The notes under the pieces: model-generated
The model's database searches: none
Seen by the model: only the letters and a program-made list of their open reading frames with translations
Told to the model about the DNA's origin: nothing
Translations under genes and position numbers: made by a program
Shown: positions 16,852-25,317 of the stretch, one piece after another
Position numbering within the stretch: the first letter of the stretch is position 1
How the letters are laid out: every line of letters starts with the position of its first letter
Assembly: GCF_000175935.2 (NCBI RefSeq)
Contig: NC_014842.1
Span: 1 to 64,000 of the forward strand
Direction: 5' to 3'
DNA length: 64,000 nucleotides
From: Pantoea sp. At-9b
Lineage (GTDB): Bacteria > Pseudomonadota > Gammaproteobacteria > Enterobacterales > Enterobacteriaceae

Positions 16852-17478
16852 TTATTCCTGCTCTGCCTGTCCTGGTGAAGTTATATTATCACTCAGCTGC
16901 CTCGCGGCAGTGTCGCGGATGCGCATTACGGTCTGCCGGGTGGTGCTGAACTCACGTGCCACGGCAGCAACGCTGGCACCGGTGCTCAGTCGCGTCAGTA
17001 TCTCCCGGCGTTGTTCCGGCGTCAGGGAGAACGGCCTGCCCGGATGGCGGCCTGCAGCCTTCGCCCGTTCAATGCCAGCCTGAGTACGTTCAATCAGAAG
17101 GTCACGCTCAAATTCGGCCACCGCCCCAATGACCTGCATGGTCATGCGACCGGCAGAGCTGGTAAGGTCAACCCCACCAAGAGCGAGGCAGTGCACCCGG
17201 ATGCCCCCCCCTGCCAGCCGTTCAACGGTCGCCCTGACGTCCATTGCATTACGGCCAAGACGGTCAAGGCGGGTGACGACCAGAATATCGCCCTCCTCCA
17301 TCCTGTCGAGCAGCCGGCAGAAGCCGGGTCTTTCACCGGCTGACACTGAACCGCTGATGCATTCCTCAATAATGCGGTTGCCCCGGACGGCAAAACCCGC
17401 CTGTCGGATCTCCTGCCGCTGATTTTCCGTCGTCTGGGTCGAAGTGGAAACCCTGCAGTATGCAAACACGCGTGACAT
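16852..17478 (-). CDS. serine recombinase (resolvase/invertase family)
   Basis: The protein is 208 residues from ATG 17478; a TTG two codons earlier is possible. It opens with the catalytic motif [16 protein letters not shown], in which the Ser is the nucleophile, and carries [15 protein letters not shown] and [27 protein letters not shown], both diagnostic of the resolvase/Pin family. The C-terminus has an HTH ([22 protein letters not shown]). The length and domain order fit small resolvases and invertases. No res-like repeat set or invertible segment is evident next to it. Confidence 0.92.
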   Translation of the reverse strand: MSRVFAYCRVSTSTQTTENQRQEIRQAGFAVRGNRIIEECISGSVSAGERPGFCRLLDRMEEGDILVVTRLDRLGRNAMDVRATVERLAGGGIRVHCLALGGVDLTSSAGRMTMQVIGAVAEFERDLLIERTQAGIERAKAAGRHPGRPFSLTPEQRREILTRLSTGASVAAVAREFSTTRQTVMRIRDTAARQLSDNITSPGQAEQE

Positions 17479-18071
17479 AATCAAAAATTCGTCCGAAAAG
17501 GGTGTAAATTATAACCTGAGTGTAAACAAAATGAAACCCTTATTTACGTACATGGCTGGTATTGGGTGTCCGTAAACGATCGTATCCCTACACGCCTTTA
17601 ATGGTTACAATGAGTAATTATGACTGTATAGGCTTTGTGTAGAGAGGCTAACGGGTTGAAAGGCTGCGCCGGAAAATATTTCTTCAGTATATTATTAGCA
17701 TGATTGTCATTCATCGGATGATCTAGATCCGTACGACCTGGTTTTGCTGAGAGAACGGAGCACAGGCTGGTAACACCCTCTCAGAGTTACCGCACAGGAG
17801 CAGAAAGCAGGAAAACTCACCTATCTGTATCCAGTGGAATCAGCATTGCATGTACTGAGGAATGGATGTGGCTTGAGGCAGCAGGCGTGATTAACTTTCA
17901 GGGCAGCCTGTTCACAGCTAACGGAACGGCAGTCGCATGGCCGGAATATCGGGAAGCGGGATGAAAAGTCCTCCTGCCGGCCTGCACTCAGGTTGTTGAA
18001 AAGGCTTCGCAGTACCGGAGCACACAGGTAATACAGCAGCGTTGCCGGAAACGGCAACGCGCACCGGAGGG
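17479..18071. other. 593 bp without a gene
   Basis: I see no supportable gene. The part next to the recombinase probably holds its promoter. The rest contains only short open frames without ribosome-binding sites. Confidence 0.4.
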
Positions 18072-18281
18072 TTACCAGTGGTATCTGCCTGAGTCTTCCC
18101 ACTCTTTGACTTCTTTTTCAGCCCGGTCTTTTTCGTAACCATACCGTTCCTGAATTTTACCAACCAGCTGCTCGCGTCTGCCTTCAACGACGGTCAGATC
18201 ATCATCAGTGAGATTACCCCACTTTTCCTTCACTTTCCCCTTGAACTGCTTCCAGTTACCGCCGATACGATCTTCATTCAT
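18072..18281 (-). CDS. CsbD-family stress protein
   Basis: This 69-residue protein matches the CsbD/YjbJ pattern along its length: MNEDRIGGNWKQFKGKVKEK, WGNLTDDDLTVVEGRREQL and VGKIQERYGYEKDRAEKEVKEW. The family is made in large amounts under general stress in many bacteria; the molecular role is not known. The neighbouring cluster of stress-connector proteins suggests a shared stress-response segment. Confidence 0.93.
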   Translation of the reverse strand: MNEDRIGGNWKQFKGKVKEKWGNLTDDDLTVVEGRREQLVGKIQERYGYEKDRAEKEVKEWEDSGRYHW

Positions 18282-18526
18282 GACATTTCTCCTTCATGCT
18301 GCACATGCCCTGATGGGCGGTATGCCGGTCAACATCCCCATGACCAGCGTTGTTTTTAATGATGGCATAAATAACAGAAAATGCATGAGTAACAGCGGAT
18401 CAGACTGAAAACAGGGGTGTTTTAAACCATTATGTGCCATAAGGCAGTATGCAGGGAGGGATAAATGACATGTCAGGTTGCGGTTTTTACAGGAAAAATG
18501 TCCGGCCACTGCGGTGTCCTGCCCGG

Positions 18527-18766
18527 TCATTTCCTGAACAGCATACCGATAAGTTCGCGCAGGTGCCCGGCATCTGCTTCATCCCCGGCCGCATCAAGCC
18601 GGGCGATAAGTTTCAGGCAGACGTTGATACGCGTAATTTTCCTGTCCTGCCGGAGAATTTCCATGGCGATCGCCCCGAGAATTTCCGTCTGACGGGGGTG
18701 AGTCACCCTGCTGAAGCAGCCGGAAAGTCCGGCCTGTCTGTCCGGGGGAAAACCGTCCTGACGCAT
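18527..18766 (-). CDS. YcgZ-like small regulatory protein, diverged
   Basis: The second half (QTEILGAIAMEILRQDRKITRINVCLKLIARLDAAGDEADAGHLRELIGMLFRK) lines up with the YcgZ-like protein at 20010, sharing LG-I--EIL, VC-KLI-RL and ELIG-LF. The N-terminal third is unlike YcgZ and may be partly non-coding. It is on the minus strand, apart from the ycgZ-ymgA-ariR trio. A role as a connector protein is inferred from the family. Confidence 0.7.
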   Translation of the reverse strand: MRQDGFPPDRQAGLSGCFSRVTHPRQTEILGAIAMEILRQDRKITRINVCLKLIARLDAAGDEADAGHLRELIGMLFRK

Positions 18767-19410
18767 AAAATTCCTGAAGGGTGATAATTGTCCGGATGCA
18801 AAGTAACCGATATGCGGGTCCCTGTACAGAACTGAGTGACCGGGGTGGTAGCTGCAACAGTCAGGGGGAAAATATGTATCCCGTGCCGGATACGGAAAAA
18901 GGAAGCATACGGGGGATACATGCTGTATGAAAATAAATACCGAAAGAATTTATCCCACCGCCTGAATTAATTCAGCCAGATGTCCTTGCTGAATCCGGAA
19001 TATCGTAATGTTTAGCGGGTAATATACAGCTCGGGCCGGGTATGCTATAATCGGAGAGCCTGCCCGCTGGGCCTCATATAAACACAATTCTGAATCCCTT
19101 ATCGCCCGTGGCAGACCGGGATCGCATAATCTGACCGGAGAATGACAGGCCGGACAGGGACAGGTTTTCATGAGCGGAAATGTGTCGGTAAGCTGCCTCC
19201 GTAAAGGCTTAAATGCATTTTGATATTTTTCCTAATCCAGCCGGGAAGTTATTTACGGCATATATATTTCCTTGTCTGTGACTTATTATTTTTTCAGGGG
19301 TATTTCAGTGATTTAATCTAAGAAATGGTGTCAGGGATCTGGATCTTATTGAAAGATGACCGTTGAATACTAAAATGTAATTATCATTTTTCGTCAATGG
19401 AGGATATACC
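18767..19410. promoter_or_regulatory. 644 bp spacer between divergent YcgZ-like and YmgA-like genes
   Basis: No convincing gene is seen. A minus-strand frame at 18950-19171 begins MKTCPCPACHSP but has no ribosome-binding site and no family. The stretch upstream of 19411 is AT-rich (GTCAATGGAGGATATACC before the start) and probably holds the promoter. Confidence 0.4.
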
Positions 19411-19719
19411 GTGTTATTTCACGACGATGAGAAAGGTCACGTTATTATTGGTGAAGCCGCGGTGAACCTGGCTCTCGGCAAGAAAGAAATCAGCGTCAGT
19501 TCCCTCATCGCAGAGCTCAGCCAGATGGCAGAAAGCAAAGCCGGCGAGGACAGACTTGCTCAGATTGCAGACGCCCGGCGCTGGCTCAGGGAATTTATGC
19601 AGCCGGGCCGCCGTGATCAGGCGGTACTGCACTGGCTGACGGTAGCGGGGCCGGACGACGGCGGGAAACACAGCACGGATGTTATCCGCCTCCGCCCGGA
19701 AGACCACGATGAACGATAA
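19411..19719 (+). CDS. YmgA-like small regulatory protein
   Basis: A 102-residue protein with a GTG start behind a strong GGAGGATATACC site. The segment HVIIGEAAVNLALGKKEISVSSLIAELSQMAESKAGEDRLAQIADARRWLREF follows the YmgA/AriR helical plan seen in the genes at 20335 and 21447 (D-VIGEAV---L, LI--L--M-------RL--I--A). The C-terminal 35 residues are unique. These small proteins act on the RcsC/biofilm pathway in E. coli; that role is inferred here. Confidence 0.75.
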   Translation: MLFHDDEKGHVIIGEAAVNLALGKKEISVSSLIAELSQMAESKAGEDRLAQIADARRWLREFMQPGRRDQAVLHWLTVAGPDDGGKHSTDVIRLRPEDHDER

Positions 19720-19852
19720 CCCTCATATCGTGCGTGCCGGTGCAACCGCAACCTGCTTCATGATGCCCGTTTCAGGGTGCAGACCCGCCCGTGTGCATCC
19801 TGTACATCTTTCTCACTGCCACTCATACCTGTACACCCGCATTATCTGCCTG

Positions 19853-19885
19853 CTAATACTCACCTAAGTTACTGTTAAGTATTAG
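19853..19885. promoter_or_regulatory. inverted repeat upstream of ycgZ-ymgA-ariR, candidate operator
   Basis: CTAATACT and AGTATTAG form a perfect 8-bp inverted repeat separated by 17 bases, about 125 bases before the ycgZ start. In E. coli the operon is repressed by the MerR-type protein BluR; no regulator gene is present in this window. The site could serve a chromosomal repressor or be a terminator-like structure. Confidence 0.4.
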
Positions 19886-20009
19886 CAAGCACTTTTTGCA
19901 AAAAAGCGTAAACGGGAGTTAAACAAAATTACTGTACAAGTTTGTTTTCTTTGTATAACTTTACCTGAAGCCAGAACCGGCTATATTTTAATCACCTGAG
20001 AGGTTCGCC

Positions 20010-20252
20010 ATGCGTCAGAACGTTACGAAATATCCGGACACGGCCAGCGACATTGCCCACTATTTCAGTAAGCTGCCACAGCCGTCACAGCAGGAAACGC
20101 TCGGGCAGATTGTGGTTGAAATTCTGCGCGCAGGAAACAACCTGAACCGCAAGGCCGTGTGCTCAAAATTGATCCTTCGCCTTGAGGTGGCTTCCAGCCC
20201 GGAAGAAGAACAGCACTATCATGAACTTATCGGTCTGCTGTTTGGGCGCTGA
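20010..20252 (+). CDS. ycgZ: YcgZ, small connector protein
   Basis: This 80-residue protein aligns with E. coli YcgZ over its length: MRQN, IAHYFSKLPQPSQQETLGQIVVEILRAGNNLNRKAVCSKLILRLE and EEEQHYHELIGLLFGR. E. coli YcgZ belongs to a blue-light and cold-responsive set that influences colanic acid and biofilm genes through the Rcs phosphorelay. A GAGAGGTTCGCC site precedes the ATG. It is the first gene of a trio in the same order as on the E. coli chromosome (ycgZ, ymgA, ariR). Confidence 0.88.
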   Translation: MRQNVTKYPDTASDIAHYFSKLPQPSQQETLGQIVVEILRAGNNLNRKAVCSKLILRLEVASSPEEEQHYHELIGLLFGR

Positions 20253-20334
20253 GTCTTAAGTGTTTCTGAGGGCCCCACGGAGCGGCGGCCTGGTTTTTTT
20301 GCCCCGAGACGGCATATGCATCAGAGATTAGGTT

Positions 20335-20604
20335 ATGCAGAGAGATAAAGCTGAAAGACTGACGGATATCGTTATCGGCGAAGCCGTCACGGTCATGCTG
20401 GCAGAAGATGATGCCATCAGCGCAGAGGCACTGGCACGGCAGCTCAGCAATATGATGTCGCGTGAGTCAGATCCCGGCCGGCTGACGGCCCTGCAGCGGG
20501 CCGTTGCGGAAGTGCAGGCTGTCCCGGCAGGTGCTCAGGATAGGCAGGGCACATCAGTGCATGCTTTCGCGATACCGGTCAGGCCGGATATCAAAAAGCA
20601 TTAA
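20335..20604 (+). CDS. ymgA: YmgA-like small connector protein
   Basis: The protein is 89 residues. RLTDIVIGEAVTVMLAEDDAISAEALARQLSNMMSRESDPGRLTALQRAVAEVQ resembles YmgA (EITGQAVLQIL, LI-QL--M-S-E) in position and helix pattern. The tail is unique. It follows ycgZ by 82 bases and is followed by ariR, preserving the E. coli operon order. Function in modulating the Rcs system is inferred from the family. Confidence 0.78.
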   Translation: MQRDKAERLTDIVIGEAVTVMLAEDDAISAEALARQLSNMMSRESDPGRLTALQRAVAEVQAVPAGAQDRQGTSVHAFAIPVRPDIKKH

Positions 20605-20743
20605 GCGACAGGACAACTTTCCGGCACAGGCGGAAAGCGGGAAGGAACCCGCAGGATGCGGTCATCTCCGGATGGCCGTTTTTTATTTCACGCGGATTTT
20701 TCCGGCTCAGTTACCCGCAGTGGCGCGGGCATGGGATAACAGC

Positions 20744-20998
20744 ATGCAGCAGAACACACCCGAAGCAGAACTCATTAATCATTTCCGCAGCGGAGGCGAT
20801 AAGCTGGCGGCTGAAACCGTCGTGCTGGACGCCGTCATTCGCGACATAGTGGTGCACGGCCGGAAAGTGACCAGCAAGGCCATCATCCTGTATCTGATTG
20901 CCGAAATAGAGAGCACGTCTGACGTGGTAATGCTTGACGTGCTGCGCAGCACGCTGGAAATCGTGGTCGGACGCACGCCGGACGACGAAGGTTTCTGA
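20744..20998 (+). CDS. ariR: AriR/YmgB-type biofilm regulator
   Basis: The protein is 84 residues from the ATG at 20744. It carries LINHFRSGGDKLAAETVVLDAVIRDIVVHGRKVTSKAIILYLIAEIESTSDVVMLDVLRSTLEIVVGRTPDD, which follows E. coli YmgB/AriR closely (YFRS-G--L--E--VLG-AV, N-K-IIL-LI--LE-TSD----DV-R-TLEIV---T-DD). AriR is a small dimeric protein linked to acid resistance and biofilm formation. A longer frame from 20504 overlaps the ymgA frame and lacks support. Confidence 0.88.
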   Translation: MQQNTPEAELINHFRSGGDKLAAETVVLDAVIRDIVVHGRKVTSKAIILYLIAEIESTSDVVMLDVLRSTLEIVVGRTPDDEGF

Positions 20999-21145
20999 CC
21001 TGCCGCCTCCGCAGGACAGCCTGTGCGGCTGGCGGGAACCTGATGAATTTCTCCCGGCAGTAAAGTGATAATATCAGTTCAGTGCTGGAGAGGCTTCTGA
21101 CATCTGCCCGCGGTGTGTACCAGTACGTGAGTATTTTTACAGGGG

Positions 21146-21343
21146 TCAGTGCATCTGGCGGGCGAGCAGGCGAACAGCATGGCGACAGGCATCGCGCACA
21201 TCCTGGCCCGGGGCTGACTCGCCCATCTGATGCAGGGCGGCAGTGATATCGTGAAGGGTAAGATGCTGTCCCGGCTTAAGAAGGCGCGCCACAACCGTTC
21301 CTATAACGGCATAGATATCTTCAGCAGTGGTGTCATTTTTCAC
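21146..21343 (-). CDS. AriR/YmgC-like small protein
   Basis: A 65-residue protein (TAEDIYAVIGTVVARLLKPGQHLTLHDITAALHQMGESAPGQDVRDACRHAVRLLARQM) has the same helix-loop-helix plan as the AriR/YmgC group: a helix, a G-x-x-L-T-x-x-x-I helix, and an amphipathic last helix. It is on the opposite strand from the trio. The assignment is by pattern and neighbourhood. Confidence 0.65.
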   Translation of the reverse strand: MKNDTTAEDIYAVIGTVVARLLKPGQHLTLHDITAALHQMGESAPGQDVRDACRHAVRLLARQMH

Positions 21344-21446
21344 ATGAGCTCCGGCTGGGGGTGTATTAATATACAGTATAACAGATGACCTCAGTGCTGT
21401 CAGCTCATGAGGCAGTCTGTCCTGTTCACCCGGAGCATATGGCTGG

Positions 21447-21716
21447 TCAGTGGAGTTTCCCGCGCGGGGCTAAAGGATCTGATGTGCTGTCATAACTTCT
21501 TTTATGGCCGCCAGAGCTTATCTGCATTTCGCGTCTGACCTCATCAATGGCGCGGACCACTGCCCGGAGGCGGTCCTCATCCGTTTCCCCGTTCAGCGCC
21601 GCGCGGAGTTTATTCAGCAGAGCAATCCATGAAATGTCCATCCCCGCGCTCAGGAGTTCAGAGACGGCCTCGCCGATGATTACTTCTGTCATCTTTTCGT
21701 CATGGCTGTTTTTCAT
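21447..21716 (-). CDS. YmgA-like small regulatory protein
   Basis: The protein is 89 residues from the ATG at 21716. KMTEVIIGEAVSELLSAGMDISWIALLNKLRAALNGETDEDRLRAVVRAIDEVRREM is clearly related to the genes at 19411 and 20335 (VIIGEAV, L---L, DRL). The upstream extension to 21857 has unusual composition and no ribosome-binding site. Together with the genes from 18527 onward this makes seven related small proteins in 3.2 kb. Confidence 0.75.
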   Translation of the reverse strand: MKNSHDEKMTEVIIGEAVSELLSAGMDISWIALLNKLRAALNGETDEDRLRAVVRAIDEVRREMQISSGGHKRSYDSTSDPLAPRGKLH

Positions 21717-21960
21717 CGGTCTGTCCGGCCTGTGGATTCGGGCTGTCAGATTACCATAAAATACGGGCGACATGAAAAGGTGGCCACCGGGCGGAAGCTG
21801 AACACCGTCCGGTGGCCGGAAATCCCCCGCCCCGGAGGAAAAGACAGACACAGCCATACAGAGAGGATATTGAATAATCCTCTCTCATATTAGCTGCTTA
21901 AAAGCATTCTGCCCCCCTGGCCCGACATTATTTTTACGGGCCGGGATACAGGACACCTGG

Positions 21961-22243
21961 ATAGGCTATCTGCCGATGACCCGTGAGGAAGCCAGTCTGT
22001 TCTTCCGGTTGCTGAACCGTAGATATGAGAAAGCGAGCATCGTGCTGACGTCAAATAAAGGGTTCGCCGACAGGGGAGAGATGTTCGGCGATAACGTGCT
22101 GGCAACGGCAATCCTGGATCGACTGCTACACCACTCAACCACACTAAACATCAAAGGAGAAAGCTACCGGTTAAAGGAAAAACGCAAAGCCGGAGTGCTG
22201 GCAAAAAACGCCACGCCAATCAGTGATGATGAAATGGCGGAAC
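21961..22243 (+). pseudogene. istB: istB remnant (IS21-family helper ATPase, C-terminal part)
   Basis: About 94 residues read as the end of IstB: GYLPMTREEASLFFRLLNRRYEKASIVLTSNKGFADRGEMFGDNVLATAILDRLLHHSTTLNIKGESYRLKEKRKAG. The N-terminal Walker region is gone and the last codons are cut by the following IS. IstB normally has about 250 residues and works with IstA in IS21 transposition. No istA is seen. Confidence 0.88.
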
Positions 22244-23847
22244 GGGGGTGCGGACGATTTCCTGGACTGATTAATTATTTGTAGCCCAGTATCTGCCGGT
22301 ACGTTTCCGGACTGACTGCCCCCAATGACAGCTTGATGCGGCAGCCATTATACCAGCGAATGTACCCATCCACCTGTTGCATAAAGCCGTCAAGTGTCAC
22401 ACCCGACCAGTCCCGGCCATAGTACATCTCGTTTTTCAGCCGCCCGAAAAACCCTTCACATGCGGCATTATCCGGAGAACATCCCTTGCGCGACATTGAG
22501 CGTGTCAGCCCCGAGGCTGATATACGCTGCAACCAGCCCGGCCACCGGTAATGCCCCCCACGATCGCTGTGTATGATCGGGCGTTCGTAGGGTTTAAGCG
22601 TGCCGATCGCGCTTTCCAGCATACTGTTGGCCAGCTCTGCGTCGGGCCGTGTGCCCACCGACCAGCTCACCACCTTGCCGTCAAAGCAGTCCACGACCGG
22701 TGACAGCCACACTTTACCTGCGGGCAGCTGGAACTCCGTGATATCCGTCAGCCACTTCTGATTGGGCAACACGGCGGTGAAGTCCCGGGCAAGAAGATTG
22801 GCAGGTGCCGGGCCGATTTCTCCGCAGTACGAGCTGTAACGCCGGCGACGGGCTGTACTGACGACGAGTTTTTCCTCTGACATCAGCCTGCGCACGACTT
22901 TTTCTGAGAGCCTGACACCTTCATGACGAAGCATTGCGTGCAGACGACGATAGCCATAACAGCAGTAGTTGCCGTGGAAGATCTCTGCCAGTGCAATACG
23001 TATACCCGCATGTTTATCACCGGCACGCAGCGTGGCACGGTGGTAAAAATAGCTGCTGCGGGCCAGGTGGAGGATGCTCAGCAGCGCCGGCAGCGGATAC
23101 GCCTCCCTGAGGGCATCAGCGACCTTCGTTTTTTCTCTGTTTGTCAGAGCGCTGGCGCTGATGCCCGGGCCTTTTTTTATTATTTCATCCGCCTTCTTCA
23201 GGATGTCGTGTTCCATCTGCAGCTGCCGGATTTCCTGCAGGAGCTTATCCCGCTCACTGCGCAGTGCGTCGATCTCTTCATCTGCACTGGGTGCGCTGCG
23301 TTTACGCATAGCGCTGTATGCTTCATCACCGATGACCTCGTCTTTCCATTTATACAACACCTGACGGCTTACTCCCGCGTCCTGTGCGATATTTTGGGCG
23401 GATTCACTGCGGGTACATAGATCTCTGACGGCCTGCCGCTTGACTTCCGGCCTGAAGGGGGCAGTCGGGTTTTGCGTACCGGTAAAAATGCGCCGCTTCC
23501 CCGGGTGAAGTTCATCTAACCAGCGGATAAGGAGTGCGCTGCAGGGGTATCCCAGCGTTCTGCGGGTATAGGCAAGGCAGCAACCGTGCGTAAGATAATG
23601 GTCAACGGCAGCCTGTTTCTGCGCATCAGAGTAGCGTTCTTTGCGGGGCAGACAGCTGATGTCACCACCACTGGCTTCCCATGCCCGGACCCAGCGCCTG
23701 AGATTACGCTCGGTGGGGTAGCCCAGTTCACGAATGACAGCGGTAATCTTTCTGCCGTATTTAAAATAGAGCTCAATCGCGCGAATGCGATCCGCTTCGG
23801 TAAACATATTTTATCTCCTGAGAGTCCAGGAAATCGTCCGCACCCCC
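22244..23847 (-). mobile_element. IS3-family insertion sequence with long perfect terminal repeats, 1.6 kb
   Basis: The ends carry a perfect inverted repeat: GGGGGTGCGGACGATTTCCT plus GGACT at the left, its exact complement at the right. If the conventional TG...CA termini apply, the element is 22249-23842. It holds one long transposase frame. The left flank is istB and the right flank a truncated araC-type gene, and the flanks share no target repeat, so at least one side has been rearranged. Confidence 0.88.
22275..23807 (-). CDS. IS3-family transposase, single continuous ORF
   Basis: This 510-residue protein has two N-terminal HTH regions (IRAIELYFKYGRKITAVIRELGYPTERNLRRWVRAW and RQAVRDLCTRSESAQNIAQDAGVSRQVLYKWKDEV), a coiled coil (ADEEIDALRSERDKLLQEIRQLQMEHDILKKADEII), then an rve core with the DDE residues in WLTDITEF, IIHSDRGGHY and DNAACEGFFGRLKNE. 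IS150-type elements usually split this into OrfA and OrfB joined by frameshifting; here the two halves are one reading frame. It appears intact. Confidence 0.93.
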   Translation of the reverse strand: MFTEADRIRAIELYFKYGRKITAVIRELGYPTERNLRRWVRAWEASGGDISCLPRKERYSDAQKQAAVDHYLTHGCCLAYTRRTLGYPCSALLIRWLDELHPGKRRIFTGTQNPTAPFRPEVKRQAVRDLCTRSESAQNIAQDAGVSRQVLYKWKDEVIGDEAYSAMRKRSAPSADEEIDALRSERDKLLQEIRQLQMEHDILKKADEIIKKGPGISASALTNREKTKVADALREAYPLPALLSILHLARSSYFYHRATLRAGDKHAGIRIALAEIFHGNYCCYGYRRLHAMLRHEGVRLSEKVVRRLMSEEKLVVSTARRRRYSSYCGEIGPAPANLLARDFTAVLPNQKWLTDITEFQLPAGKVWLSPVVDCFDGKVVSWSVGTRPDAELANSMLESAIGTLKPYERPIIHSDRGGHYRWPGWLQRISASGLTRSMSRKGCSPDNAACEGFFGRLKNEMYYGRDWSGVTLDGFMQQVDGYIRWYNGCRIKLSLGAVSPETYRQILGYK

Positions 23848-24475
23848 AAAACGGCCAATAATCTTGGCGTTGACAATTGAGGTCGCACCCCACGCCAGCC
23901 CTGCATCCACGGCTCCTGCCGGCATTGTCTCTACGCCACTGGACGACACGCTGGCCGATACCACCGTGCGCCTGCTGCGGGCATTGTGTTCACCGCTGGA
24001 AGCACGGGTGCTGGGACCTGCCATCGTGCGGGAACTGTGCTTTCGTGTTCTGCTAGGGGAACAAGGCGGCGCCATTCGTGCGGCCCTGGCCAGCCGCGGC
24101 AACTTCGGCCGTATAGCGCGCGTGCTGCGGCGCATCCATGAGGACTATGCCCGGCCGCTTAACGTGGCTACGCTGGCGCGCGAGGCTGGCCTGAGCGTGC
24201 CTGCCTTCCATGCGCATTTCAAAACCGTAGCCGCAACCTCACCTGTCCAGTATATCAAGTCGGTACGGCTGCATCAGGCCCGGCTGATGATGATCCGCGA
24301 TAACGTCACTGCCGCCGGCGCGGCTGCACGGGTGGGATACGAGAGCGCCTCCCAGTTCAACCGTGAGTTCAGGCGGTTGTTCGGTCGCAGCCCCGGGGAA
24401 GAAGCGCGAGAGATGCGCTCGGCGTTTGCACTTATGGAACCGGCATCACCCGGAGTGCCGGTCGTCACACACTGA
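23848..24475 (+). pseudogene. AraC-family regulator, N-terminus removed by the IS
   Basis: The remaining about 204 residues include the end of an AraC_N-type sensor domain (TTVRLLRALCSPLEARVLGPAIVRELCFRVLLGEQGGAIRAAL) and a complete double-HTH DNA-binding domain (DYARPLNVATLAREAGLSVPAFHAHFKTVAATSPVQYIKSVRLHQAR...VGYESASQFNREFRRLFGRSPGEEAREMR). Family members have about 300 residues, so the first 90 or so are lost. A TTG at 23864 could start a truncated product. GC content is higher than in the island that follows. Confidence 0.85.
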
Positions 24476-24774
24476 ACGCGACAGCGTTCAGTGCCATTAC
24501 GGTGTGAGCATGTCGTTGATGTGTAAACCCCCTGCTGACATCCAGTGATCCCGTGATACCCCAATGTCGCGCCGGGCTGATTTACGCAGCCCGAATGACG
24601 AACTTCTGCGTCATTCCCTGCGGCGGTAATAACGTTTACTGTACACAACCATACAGCTCAGCAGAAATATCACGTACCTGCATGATTTTCGTGTTTATCA
24701 TTATAAGTAACCTGAAAACCTATTTTCCTGCCCGATTCACTGTATCCTGCACCCGCATCTCCTGTTAAATCCCG

Positions 24775-24851
24775 CAGATCCGGAAAAAGACAAAGCCGGA
24801 TCTGTACTGATTAATCGTATGGGAGGGCAAACGAGATACGGCAGAAAGGAG
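24775..24851. repeat. 77-bp direct repeat with hairpin, left border of RADAR module
   Basis: The repeat begins with CAGATCCGG...CCGGATCTG (9-bp arms, 12-base loop) and continues to AGAAAGGAG. The same 77 bp, except for the loop bases, recur at 31306-31382 on the other side of the RADAR genes. No run of T follows the hairpin on either strand, so it is not a canonical terminator. The surrounding 24476-25317 holds no other gene. Confidence 0.85.
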
Positions 24852-25317
24852 TTCAAGGCAGAAGTCAGGTGGGAACGGAAGGTCCGCTTTGAGCGAGAAG
24901 CGGACGTTAACGTTCAATGCAGCGAGCGGCAAAGCAGTCCGATTGACTTTTTTGTTATGTGCCGAACTCATTGTGCGCTCTGAGTATCCGGTGTGCCCGT
25001 CTAATTGTTCGTTAGCTCTTGTAACTCATTAAGAGATATAGAATTGATAAATAGCCTAATTTAGGGGCCTTGGCGGCGTGGCACCGTTGGCCCAAGGCCA
25101 TTTGCGGGTGATATCAATAGCTTCTTTGATACAAATTGCAATGAAAGGCTATATGCATAGTCGACAAAACTCTCTCCTAGACTAACAAGCAAAATGATCT
25201 TCGGGAGTTAAATGTCGACCGAGAAACATATTTCCCAGCTCCGCGACAATATCTTATAGAGGGGTACCAATGAGCCCTGCGGGTCTTGAACAATTACAGA
25301 ATCTCGATGTATACATG

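Noticed and set aside
18950..19171. 73-residue frame starting MKTCPCPACHSP, zinc-ribbon-like
   Set aside because: The Cys pattern is suggestive, but there is no ribosome-binding site and the rest has no fold-like pattern. Too weak to annotate.
22923..23420. 165-residue frame opposite the second transposase
   Set aside because: It is an antisense shadow of an intact transposase gene.
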